From assembly GCA_002329245.1 (NCBI GenBank), contig DCTG01000098.1, positions 42,407 to 49,293 on the forward strand: a stretch of DNA of 6,887 bases, written 5' to 3'. Numbering within the stretch: the stretch's first letter is position 1; the number at the start of each line of letters is the position of its first letter. The notes under the pieces were generated by a model. It was given only the letters and a program-made list of their open reading frames with translations, searched no databases and had not been told where the DNA came from. Made by a program: the position numbers and the translations under genes. Origin of the DNA: Clostridiales bacterium UBA1446. GTDB lineage: Bacteria > Bacillota > Clostridia > Oscillospirales > Oscillospiraceae. Below are positions 1 to 5,358 of this stretch, in pieces.

Positions 1-65
1 AGGATTATTACAGCGGAGGAAAGCAGAAGGACGAGGACGGGGAGATAAACGGCAAATTCAAGTAG
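1..65 (+). CDS. C-terminal end of an unidentified protein (5' end outside window)
   Basis: Reading from base 3, an open frame encodes a hydrophilic tail (DYYSGGKQKDEDGEINGKFK) and stops at TAG 63-65. A strong terminator hairpin begins 18 bases later, which is what one expects just after a real gene end. The tail is rich in Lys, Asp, Glu and Gly, so it is probably solvent exposed. Only about 20 codons are visible and there is no motif, so the product cannot be named. Confidence 0.6.
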   Translation, partial: DYYSGGKQKDEDGEINGKFK

Positions 66-82
66 TCCTGCCAAATGCTTTG

Positions 83-127
83 AAAATAACATGCGCAGCG
101 GGAAAACCCCGCTGCGCATGTTATTTT
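83..127. terminator. Bidirectional intrinsic terminator between convergent genes
   Basis: The left arm 83-102 and right arm 108-127 are perfect 20-bp inverted complements around a 5-base AAAAC loop. The centre of the stem is GC-rich, and the outer ends supply A-rich and T-rich tracts (AAAATAA / TTATTTT), so the hairpin has the needed U-run in either direction. It lies between the + strand gene ending at 65 and the - strand gene ending at 141, so it most likely serves both. Confidence 0.93.
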
Positions 128-140
128 GTGAGATGTTTAC

Positions 141-2195
141 TTAAGAAGCGGCTTCCGTTTCGGATCCGCCGGGCCCCTTTGCCCGGTCTCCGAGCACCAC
201 GCTGTAATAATCCGTCTCTAAAATCTTGGCGGAGTAGGTAAACATCGCTTTTACCTTGGCGGAAATCTGCTTGGCGTAGTCGTCGGGAACGGTAATGCCT
301 TCCGCCGGGGTGAATTCGCCGGTTTGGGAGTTGTAACGTCCCGCATCCGTTATCCAGCTTCGGTTGGAGAACACGACCAGCGGCGGAGAGTCAGAAAAAA
401 TGTCGCTGCCCATCAGCAGGCGGGAGTCATACTCGATGCCCATCAGATTGGAAATGGTCGGCAGGATGTCGATGGAAGAGCAGTAGCGGCTCACGATTTC
501 GGGCTCTTTCATATCCCCCGCCCACATGATGAGCGTGGACTTATAGAGTTCAAAGTTGCGCTCCAACGTATGCCCCGCGATTTCATTAAGGGCATCCAAG
601 CCCTCCCACTCAAGGCCGTAGGGGTAGTGATCCCCGGACAGTACGATGGCCGTGTTTTCCAAGATTCCGGCATCGTCCAAGTCGCGTAGCAGCTTCTCGA
701 GCGCCCGGTCGAGTTCGATGTTGCAGGCCAGGTAAGCCTGAACCGCTTCGGAATGGGGCAGATCCCGGACAAGGTCCCGGTTTTTCGCGGCGATATAATT
801 GCCGGTAAAGTTATAAAGCAGGTGGCCGCTCACCGTCATGTAATACACATGGAACGGGCGGCGGTCGATATACTCCGGAACGGTGACCTCCATCATCTCA
901 AGGTCGGACTCCGGCCAGGTTTTCCGGACTTCCAGCCCATTTCCAACGCCCTTGTAGTCGTATCCCATGTTGGGGTGGGACAGGTGCCTGTCGTAATAGG
1001 TATACGTGTGATTGTGGTAGGCAAGCGTCAGGTAATCGAGCCGTCCGAGCTGGTTGCCCAGACAGAAGGGCATGGCGATTTTGCCGGAGCGGGAAAAGCT
1101 CCAGACCCCGGGTTTTGGAATCAGCCCGGTGCAGGTGGTGTATTCTCCGTCCGATGTGGAAACGCCCCAGACCGGATTATAAAAGTTTTCGAAAACATAT
1201 CCCTCGTGCGCGAGCTTGTAAAGCGTGGGGGTCAATACCGGGTCGACCGCATAGCTGGAAAAGCCCTCGGCACAGAACCAAATCAGGTTCTTGTCCTTCC
1301 AAAGGCCGGTGTGTTCGTTCTTCTTGGTCGGAGTCAGGCTGCCAAAATACTTGTGCATGGACAGAAGCGTTTTGTCCGTTTCCTTGGCGATAAGCGCGTC
1401 AAAGTCGATATCCATAACATTGTCGCCATAGACAATGGGCTCCGGCTCCGGTTCCGGTTCGGGCTCTTCCTCCTGCGGCGGTATTTCGACAACCGGCAGG
1501 GGATCCGGTTCCACCGGAAGCTCTTCCTTCATGAGGCCCATCAGATTTTTGATATCCAGGCGGAGCGTGGTCAGAATACCGAATTGGGCCGCGGATAAAT
1601 CCGGAACAAAGGTTTCGGTATAAAGGGCGCGCGTGGAAATGATATCGCTGTCGGATTTGAGCACCGAAATGGTGGCAATCGACTGAAACGCAAGAAAGCC
1701 GGCGGCCAGCAAAACGAAGACGCGCGGGTCGCCCCGCTTTTCGGGAATGGTCTTCTTGCCGTAAAGGGACCAGAAGAGAAGCGGAACCTGCATCAGGATC
1801 AGGGGTATGGCGCTTGCCCAGACGCCTGCCAGCGCTTCTTTCCAGTATTGGGCCGCTTCTCCGGCCCCCGTAATGGAATAAAGGGTCATAAACGTTGTGA
1901 AAATGGTATGGTAAAGCGTCTGACCGTAGCAGATAAACGTGACGAGGATTAATAGCACATAGGAAACCACGGTGTTGGTTTTCCGGGATCCGAGGGAGGA
2001 GAAAATTGTACATAAAAGGCCCGTCGCAGCGGAGAAAAGGACGATATAAAAAAGTCCGGGTCCCCCGAACGTTTTCAGACAAAAGACGCGCAGGACCAGC
2101 TCTAAATAAAGGATGGAAAGCGGGAAAAAAAGATAAAAGACAGCACGGGCTCCGAAAGAACCGCGCTGCAGATGGCGGGGGATATAATGATTCAT
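141..2195 (-). CDS. LTA synthase-like membrane sulfatase-fold protein
   Basis: The 684-aa product has the architecture of lipoteichoic acid synthase and related phosphoglycerol transferases. Five hydrophobic helices (about residues 18-39, 46-66, 75-98, 125-145, 158-178) are followed by a periplasm-facing linker and an alkaline phosphatase/sulfatase-fold domain from about residue 300. Visible active-site candidates are E310 (CAEGFSS), the nucleophile T347 (STSDGEY), R403 (YYDR), H458 (TVSGH), and D522-H523 (SGDHYPYG); these match the order and spacing of the Mn/Mg site and nucleophile in LtaS. The linker holds an acidic Pro-Glu repeat (residues 242-253). The usual role of the family is transfer of glycerol phosphate from phosphatidylglycerol to an envelope polymer; the actual acceptor here is unknown, so no ltaS symbol is given. 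The ATG at 2195 is chosen over an in-frame ATG at 2252 because AAGGTGG lies 5 bases upstream and the helix-rich region begins soon after. The gene appears monocistronic. Confidence 0.9.
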   Translation of the reverse strand: MNHYIPRHLQRGSFGARAVFYLFFPLSILYLELVLRVFCLKTFGGPGLFYIVLFSAATGLLCTIFSSLGSRKTNTVVSYVLLILVTFICYGQTLYHTIFTTFMTLYSITGAGEAAQYWKEALAGVWASAIPLILMQVPLLFWSLYGKKTIPEKRGDPRVFVLLAAGFLAFQSIATISVLKSDSDIISTRALYTETFVPDLSAAQFGILTTLRLDIKNLMGLMKEELPVEPDPLPVVEIPPQEEEPEPEPEPEPIVYGDNVMDIDFDALIAKETDKTLLSMHKYFGSLTPTKKNEHTGLWKDKNLIWFCAEGFSSYAVDPVLTPTLYKLAHEGYVFENFYNPVWGVSTSDGEYTTCTGLIPKPGVWSFSRSGKIAMPFCLGNQLGRLDYLTLAYHNHTYTYYDRHLSHPNMGYDYKGVGNGLEVRKTWPESDLEMMEVTVPEYIDRRPFHVYYMTVSGHLLYNFTGNYIAAKNRDLVRDLPHSEAVQAYLACNIELDRALEKLLRDLDDAGILENTAIVLSGDHYPYGLEWEGLDALNEIAGHTLERNFELYKSTLIMWAGDMKEPEIVSRYCSSIDILPTISNLMGIEYDSRLLMGSDIFSDSPPLVVFSNRSWITDAGRYNSQTGEFTPAEGITVPDDYAKQISAKVKAMFTYSAKILETDYYSVVLGDRAKGPGGSETEAAS

Positions 2196-2200
2196 GGAGA

Positions 2201-2207
2201 CCACCTT
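2201..2207 (-). promoter_or_regulatory. Ribosome binding site for the LTA synthase-like gene
   Basis: On the - strand AAGGTGG sits 5 bases before the ATG at 2195. This decides the start: the longer in-frame ATG at 2252 would place the ribosome site inside the coding region, and its extra 19 residues are encoded by an intergenic hairpin region. Confidence 0.7.
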
Positions 2208-2221
2208 ACTAAACTTTAAAC

Positions 2222-2258
2222 GCCGCTCATATTGCCTGCGGTAATCCGGCAAAGCGGC
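2222..2258. other. Bulged hairpin in the leader of the LTA synthase-like gene
   Basis: Two nested arms, GCCGCT/AGCGGC (6 bp) and TTGCC/GGCAA (5 bp), stack with only a four-base bulge on one side, and CGG/CCG can extend the top. The structure lies about 15 bases upstream of the - strand ribosome binding site. It might influence translation or be part of a repeat element. It has no convincing U-tract, so I do not call it a terminator. Confidence 0.4.
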
Positions 2259-2531
2259 TTGAATTGAAAAACCGGCGGCTAGGCCGGGAGAAGCCGCATA
2301 TACGCTTCATCGGCAGCCGGCGCAAGTTCCCGCATTTGGATAGACCTGCTTGTAAGCCGAAAGTTCCGGCATATCTTGCCTGCGTTGCTTCTTCGGGAAT
2401 CTCCCGCTTGAAACGTTTTGCCAAGGATAACTCAAAAAGAAGCGCGCAAGGTTATTTTAGCAGAATCTCAAAGAGTTGCAAGCAATATTTCCAATGAAAA
2501 AGGAACGGTATCTTTTTTCCGCCGGATGCGG

Positions 2532-2537
2532 TATGAT
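2532..2537 (+). promoter_or_regulatory. Possible -10 element for cdd
   Basis: TATGAT (five of six to TATAAT) lies 80 bases before the cdd start, in an AT-rich patch (GTATGATATATT). No good -35 is present at 16-18 bases upstream and there is no extended TG, so this is only a candidate. Confidence 0.35.
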
Positions 2538-2616
2538 ATATTCCAAAGACGGCCGGATTTTACTCCTCTGGGAAAAGGGATTCCCGGTCATTCGCGAAGG
2601 GTAAGGAGAAGATCGG

Positions 2617-3018
2617 ATGAGGACGAATGAGGAACTTGTGGAGCTGGCGTTTCAGGCGGCGGAGCACGCCTACGCGCCGTATTCCAATTTCCGGGTAGGC
2701 GCGGCGCTCTTGTGCGCGGACGGGACGGTCTACACCGGCTGCAATGTGGAGAACGCGGCATACGGCGCGGGCATCTGCGCGGAACGGTCGGCGCTTACCA
2801 AAGCGGTCGGGGAAGGACGGAAAGAATTTGTCCGGCTTGCCGTCGCGGCGAACAGCCGGGACTATTGCACGCCCTGCGGCATCTGCAGGCAGATGTTTTA
2901 CGAATTCGGCCCGGAATTGGAAGTGTTGTGCGCGCGGGTGGACAGGGCTTTTCTCAAAGCGACGCTGCGCGAACTGCTGCCGCACGGATTCGGGCCGGCT
3001 CATCTGAGCGGACTGTAA
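2617..3018 (+). CDS. cdd: Cytidine deaminase
   Basis: Deaminates cytidine and deoxycytidine to uridine and deoxyuridine in the cytoplasmic pyrimidine salvage pathway. The 133-aa product is the usual length of the small homotetrameric class. The substrate-binding signature CNVENAAYG covers residues 42-50 (N43 and E45 contact the ribose in the family). The zinc site is C54 with the catalytic proton shuttle E56 (ICAER), plus C87 and C90 in PCGICRQ; these positions are one residue offset from the well-known Bacillus enzyme (C53, E55, C86, C89). AYAPYSNFRVGAAL near residues 18-31 is also typical. The ATG at 2617 has AAGGAG at 2603-2608, eight bases upstream. In many Firmicutes cdd lies near era, deoC or pdp genes; here it stands alone, with a divergent gene upstream and a convergent operon starting three bases after its stop. 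No terminator fits in that gap. Confidence 0.96.
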   Translation: MRTNEELVELAFQAAEHAYAPYSNFRVGAALLCADGTVYTGCNVENAAYGAGICAERSALTKAVGEGRKEFVRLAVAANSRDYCTPCGICRQMFYEFGPELEVLCARVDRAFLKATLRELLPHGFGPAHLSGL

Positions 3019-3021
3019 GCG

Positions 3022-3531
3022 CTAAGCATCGGGGGGCGCCGGGATCCGGCGGACTAAAATGTTGGAAACCCCGCCAATCAGCAGGCCCGCTGCCGCGGAA
3101 AGCGGCAATAGCGGCGGCAGATAAAAAAGAGGGGCGGTATCGCCTAACAAGACCATGGCGGCGGCGACCTGCCCAATGCTGTGGGCGGCGGCTCCGCCCA
3201 TGCTGACTCCGAGCAGAGAAAGTGCCCGAAACCTGCGCAGCAGAGTCATGAGTCCAAGTGCAAGCAGTCCGCCGGAGAGAGAAAAGGCTAAGGCGGAGAC
3301 GCTGCCGGAAAAAATTGCGCCTAAGGCGCAGCGGACGGCTACAATCAGCAGGGTAGCGGCCGGACCGAAGGTATACAGGGCATATAGCGTCACAAGATTG
3401 GAAAACCCCAGCTTGAAGCCCGGGATCGGTATCAGCGCCGCGATGGGCAGCATGCGCTCTAAGAAAGAAAGCGCCAGCGCGAGCGCGGTTAAAAGCGCGT
3501 AGAAAGCAAGCCGCCGCACGGAAAGAGTCAT
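3022..3531 (-). CDS. Gx transporter family / heptaprenyl diphosphate synthase component I-like membrane protein (EetB-like)
   Basis: The 169-aa product (from the ATG at 3531) is very hydrophobic, with about five to six membrane helices, and carries the family signature PGFKLGFSNLVTLYAL at residues 37-52, a small-residue stretch SGSVSALAFSLSGG (75-88) and GAAAHSIGQV (113-122). This is the family named Hpre_diP_synt_I or Gx transporter; despite the name, a prenyl synthase activity is not evident from the sequence, and it resembles small substrate-binding membrane components of ECF-type transporters. EetB of flavin-based extracellular electron transfer loci belongs to the same type (from memory of those loci). 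It is the last gene of the apbE operon, 159 bases after the NusG_II gene. The start is uncertain: an in-frame TTG at 3543 gives four more residues and has AAGG six bases upstream, whereas the ATG has only a weak GGGGTG. Its stop is three bases from the convergent cdd stop. Confidence 0.85.
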   Translation of the reverse strand: MTLSVRRLAFYALLTALALALSFLERMLPIAALIPIPGFKLGFSNLVTLYALYTFGPAATLLIVAVRCALGAIFSGSVSALAFSLSGGLLALGLMTLLRRFRALSLLGVSMGGAAAHSIGQVAAAMVLLGDTAPLFYLPPLLPLSAAAGLLIGGVSNILVRRIPAPPDA

Positions 3532-3543
3532 CGCACACCCCAA

Positions 3544-3690
3544 ACTGCGCCTTACAGGTTTTCCGCCGGGGCGGGAAAAGAGCCTTTCCTGTAAAGCAGC
3601 TGCCGAAAGATTCCGGCGTTCGGCGCGCCGAATGTAATATCGGGAGCAAGCGTGTGCCGGTTTTGCGCCATCTGCCGTAAGGGAAACGCG
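3544..3690 (-). other. Gap within the apbE operon, in-frame open and containing a 14-bp palindrome
   Basis: The 147 bases between the NusG_II stop and the TTG at 3543 contain no stop codon in the frame of the downstream gene, so that frame is open from just after the TAG at 3691-3693. No ATG, GTG or TTG start occurs in that stretch. A perfect palindrome, TTCGGCGCGCCGAA, lies at 3619-3632. No intrinsic terminator with a U-tract is present, so co-transcription is likely. The open frame may be chance in GC-rich DNA. Confidence 0.5.
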
Positions 3691-4110
3691 CTAACCGGTC
3701 ACGGCGTCGAAACGGGGGCCTTTCCCGGACTCCAACGTTATGGTCAGCCGGTTGGGAAGGCAAACGATGGTTCGGCCCGGTTCGCTTGCCCAGCCGCTTC
3801 TGACACAGTCCTTGCCGGGACAGTCGCTTTCCGAAACGCGGATGCGGCCCGGCTCCGCGGTGATGTGCAAGGGATAGGCGCAATCCACCGCGTATTCCGT
3901 GGCGTCCTTCACCGCGGAGAGATTGATGCGCATTTGTTCCTCCCCGTTTACGGACACCACGGCCGTGACGGGTCCGTCTCCGGGCGTCCGGTAGAGGAGC
4001 AGGGCAAGGCAAACGCTTAACGCAAGGATTGCGCCCGCAACGACGAGATCGCCCCGGATCGGACGAAACGGGGGGGGCTTCCCGCTACCGCTTGATAAGG
4101 GTAAGCGCAT
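3691..4110 (-). CDS. NusG domain II-containing membrane-anchored protein (EetA-like)
   Basis: The 139-aa product has a short cytoplasmic N-terminus, one membrane helix (about residues 22-40) and an extracytoplasmic domain of about 95 residues. The domain carries the family hallmark SDCPGKDCVRSGW (C97, C102) followed by GRTIVCLPNRLTITL (C117). Despite the name, this family is unrelated in role to the transcription factor NusG; the shared part is only the small beta-rich domain II fold. EetA of Gram-positive flavin-based electron transfer loci is of this type. The conserved cysteines facing outside suggest a disulfide or a redox/ligand role, which is inference. The ATG at 4110 overlaps the apbE end by 26 bases and has AGGAGG at 4117-4122, six bases upstream, so translation is tightly coupled. 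Eight consecutive G (C on the coding strand) at 4070-4077 encode prolines 12-14. Confidence 0.88.
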   Translation of the reverse strand: MRLPLSSGSGKPPPFRPIRGDLVVAGAILALSVCLALLLYRTPGDGPVTAVVSVNGEEQMRINLSAVKDATEYAVDCAYPLHITAEPGRIRVSESDCPGKDCVRSGWASEPGRTIVCLPNRLTITLESGKGPRFDAVTG

Positions 4111-5128
4111 AGCCCGCCTCCTCCCCTAGAAAAGTAAACTGATCCGCGAGTCCCTCCGTGAGAAGAACTCGGCTGTCGCTTGTAACGAGGACGGCTTCAA
4201 AATCGTCGGATTCGCGCCAGAAACGGATGGCTTCGTCGGTTCCCAACACAATGAGGGCCGTGGAAACGGCGTCGGCCGCCGTGCCGTCGGCGGAGATTAT
4301 GGTGGCGGAAACGAGGCCTTTTTGGGCCGGATACCCGGTTTGGGGATCTAAGATATGATGATAACGAGTCCCGTCGGCTGTGAAAAAGCGCTGGTAGTCG
4401 CCGGAAGTAATCAGATATGCGTCAGCGGCGGAGAGGGTTCCCAAAATGCCTTGCGGATTTCGGGGGTCCTGAACGCCGATCTGCCAGGGAGTGCCGTCCG
4501 GTTTTTTCCCAATCGCCGCAATGTTTCCCCCAAGGGATAGGAGCGCGGACTCCACGCCGGCTTCCCGCATAAGTTCGGCAAGCCGGACGGAGGCATACCC
4601 TTTTGCGATTCCGCCGAGATCTATTTTCATGCCGGCAACCCGGAAACGAACCGTCCGCTCGGAGGGATCGCATTCAATTTCCTTCCAGCCGACAAGCGGC
4701 AAAAGCGCCTCGATTTCCCCGCGGCCGGGTACCCGGGGAGACTCGCTTTTAAAATTCCAGAGGTCCATCAGCGGCGCCACCGTAATGTCGAAGGCGCCGT
4801 TTGTCCGTTCGGAAAAGAGGGTTGCCTTGCCGATCAGGTCGAACAGCTCTTCCGGTACGGCGGTTGCCTCCCCGTCCGCGCGCCGGTTGAGCTCGGATAC
4901 CGGACTGGTTTCCTTCATACGGGAAAACATGGCGTCAAGCCGCAGCATTTCCCGTTCGGCCAATTCAGCGGCCCGGGAGGCTTCGGTTCCGTATGCGGTA
5001 ACGGCGCATAGAGTATCCATGGCGAAAAAAGAGACGCGGACGGGCGAGCGGGAGGCGCAGCCTGAGAAAATGCCCAAGAGCACCAGAACGGGCAGGAGAA
5101 ATTTTACTTGCCTGCGCACAGTCCCCAC
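4085..5128 (-). CDS. apbE: FAD:protein FMN transferase, lipoprotein (ApbE family)
   Basis: ApbE enzymes move FMN from FAD to a Thr or Ser of a partner protein on the outer face of the membrane, using Mg2+. The 347-aa product starts with a lipoprotein signal: basic residues, a hydrophobic run FLLPVLVLLGIF, and the lipidation cysteine C24 in FSGC. The catalytic region shows family motifs in order: SPVSELNRR, GAFDITVAPLMDLWNF, KIDLGGIAKGYA, ALLSLGGNI, QIGVQDPR, ITSGDYQRFF, YHHILDPQTGYPA and the Mg2+-binding TAADAVSTAL near the C-terminus. Length is normal. The GTG at 5128 is chosen because AAGGAGG lies at 5137-5143, eight bases upstream, and it gives a normal signal peptide; an upstream ATG at 5185 would lie upstream of the likely transcription start. 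First gene of an operon with the NusG_II and Gx genes. No acceptor with a flavinylation motif (D-x-T/S-G/S-A-T/S) is seen in this window, so its target lies elsewhere. Confidence 0.94.
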   Translation of the reverse strand: MGTVRRQVKFLLPVLVLLGIFSGCASRSPVRVSFFAMDTLCAVTAYGTEASRAAELAEREMLRLDAMFSRMKETSPVSELNRRADGEATAVPEELFDLIGKATLFSERTNGAFDITVAPLMDLWNFKSESPRVPGRGEIEALLPLVGWKEIECDPSERTVRFRVAGMKIDLGGIAKGYASVRLAELMREAGVESALLSLGGNIAAIGKKPDGTPWQIGVQDPRNPQGILGTLSAADAYLITSGDYQRFFTADGTRYHHILDPQTGYPAQKGLVSATIISADGTAADAVSTALIVLGTDEAIRFWRESDDFEAVLVTSDSRVLLTEGLADQFTFLGEEAGYALTLIKR

Positions 5129-5136
5129 AAACGTAG

Positions 5137-5143
5137 CCTCCTT
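5137..5143 (-). promoter_or_regulatory. Ribosome binding site that selects the GTG start of apbE
   Basis: On the - strand AAGGAGG is followed by eight bases (CTACGTTT) and then GTG at 5128. It is the strongest ribosome site in the region, and no ATG is correctly spaced from it. Confidence 0.85.
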
Positions 5144-5156
5144 TTTCGGATGCCTT

Positions 5157-5185
5157 ATTTTAGCACAGATGCATGGGACGCGCAA
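5157..5185 (-). promoter_or_regulatory. Extended -10 promoter of the apbE operon
   Basis: On the - strand TTGCGC (5185-5180) and TAAAAT (5162-5157) are 17 bases apart, and TGC directly precedes the -10, giving an extended TGn motif. Transcription should start near 5150, leaving a leader of only about 20 bases, which has no room for a riboswitch. A run of seven C on the + strand (5189-5195) lies just upstream of the -35. Confidence 0.6.
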
Positions 5186-5293
5186 CGACCCCCCCTCAGG
5201 ATACGAAAGCCGGAGGGTTGGAGCGGGGATAAAGACGTGCGGATTCGCGCGGGCGGCTGGAAGAACAGGGACATCGCAGGGTGTTTTTTTCTA

Positions 5294-5322
5294 TTGCTTA
5301 TTGTGTGCGAATCTGTTAGAAT
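5294..5322 (+). promoter_or_regulatory. Extended -10 promoter of the 267-aa membrane protein gene
   Basis: TTGCTT (5294-5299) and TAGAAT (5317-5322) are 17 bases apart, with TGT immediately before the -10. The expected start is near 5329, about 30 bases before the ATG. It diverges from the apbE promoter, with about 110 bases between the two -35 elements. Confidence 0.6.
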
Positions 5323-5358
5323 ACTTAATGTTCTGAAGAAAAAATAGGAGATGGACGC

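Larger units (their letters stand above)
2208..2602. other. Divergent intergenic stretch with hairpin and possible interspersed repeat; no convincing gene
   Basis: About 395 bases separate the ribosome sites of two divergent genes. Short open frames exist on both strands (for example - strand 2227-2424, + strand 2264-2497), but they have no good ribosome site, no recognisable motif and are rich in Arg/Ser/Phe, as in non-coding DNA. The segment 2222-2300 is dense in inverted repeats: GCCGCT 2222-2227 pairs with AGCGGC 2253-2258, and TTGCC 2232-2236 with GGCAA 2248-2252; alternatively GCGGCTT 2254-2260 can pair with AAGCCGC 2291-2297. It could be a structured 5' leader of the - strand gene or a piece of a short dispersed repeat. 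The rest, 2300-2500, shows nothing I can assign. Confidence 0.45.

Noticed and set aside
753..1598. A 281-aa open frame on the + strand
   Set aside because: It lies wholly antisense to the LTA synthase-like gene, whose motifs are clear, and has no domain or ribosome site of note.
2196..2252. N-terminal extension of the LTA synthase-like protein to the ATG at 2252
   Set aside because: The internal ATG at 2195 has a well-placed AAGGTGG, and the extension is encoded by the hairpin-rich intergenic segment.
2954..4012. A 352-aa open frame on the - strand
   Set aside because: It covers the Gx and NusG_II genes in another frame, is extremely Arg/Ala-rich and has none of the family motifs; it is a GC-rich shadow.
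5129..5156. FMN riboswitch ahead of the apbE operon
   Set aside because: The predicted leader is only about 20 bases long and no conserved riboswitch core sequence is seen.
5129..5185. N-terminal extension of ApbE to the ATG at 5185
   Set aside because: It would start upstream of the predicted transcription start and spoil the lipoprotein signal; the GTG at 5128 has an ideal ribosome site.
4491..5336. A 281-aa open frame on the + strand
   Set aside because: It is antisense to apbE and runs across the divergent promoter region; Ser/Arg-rich with no motif.
5108..5347. A 79-aa open frame on the + strand before the membrane protein gene
   Set aside because: It overlaps the apbE start and both divergent promoters, lacks a ribosome site and has no recognisable content.
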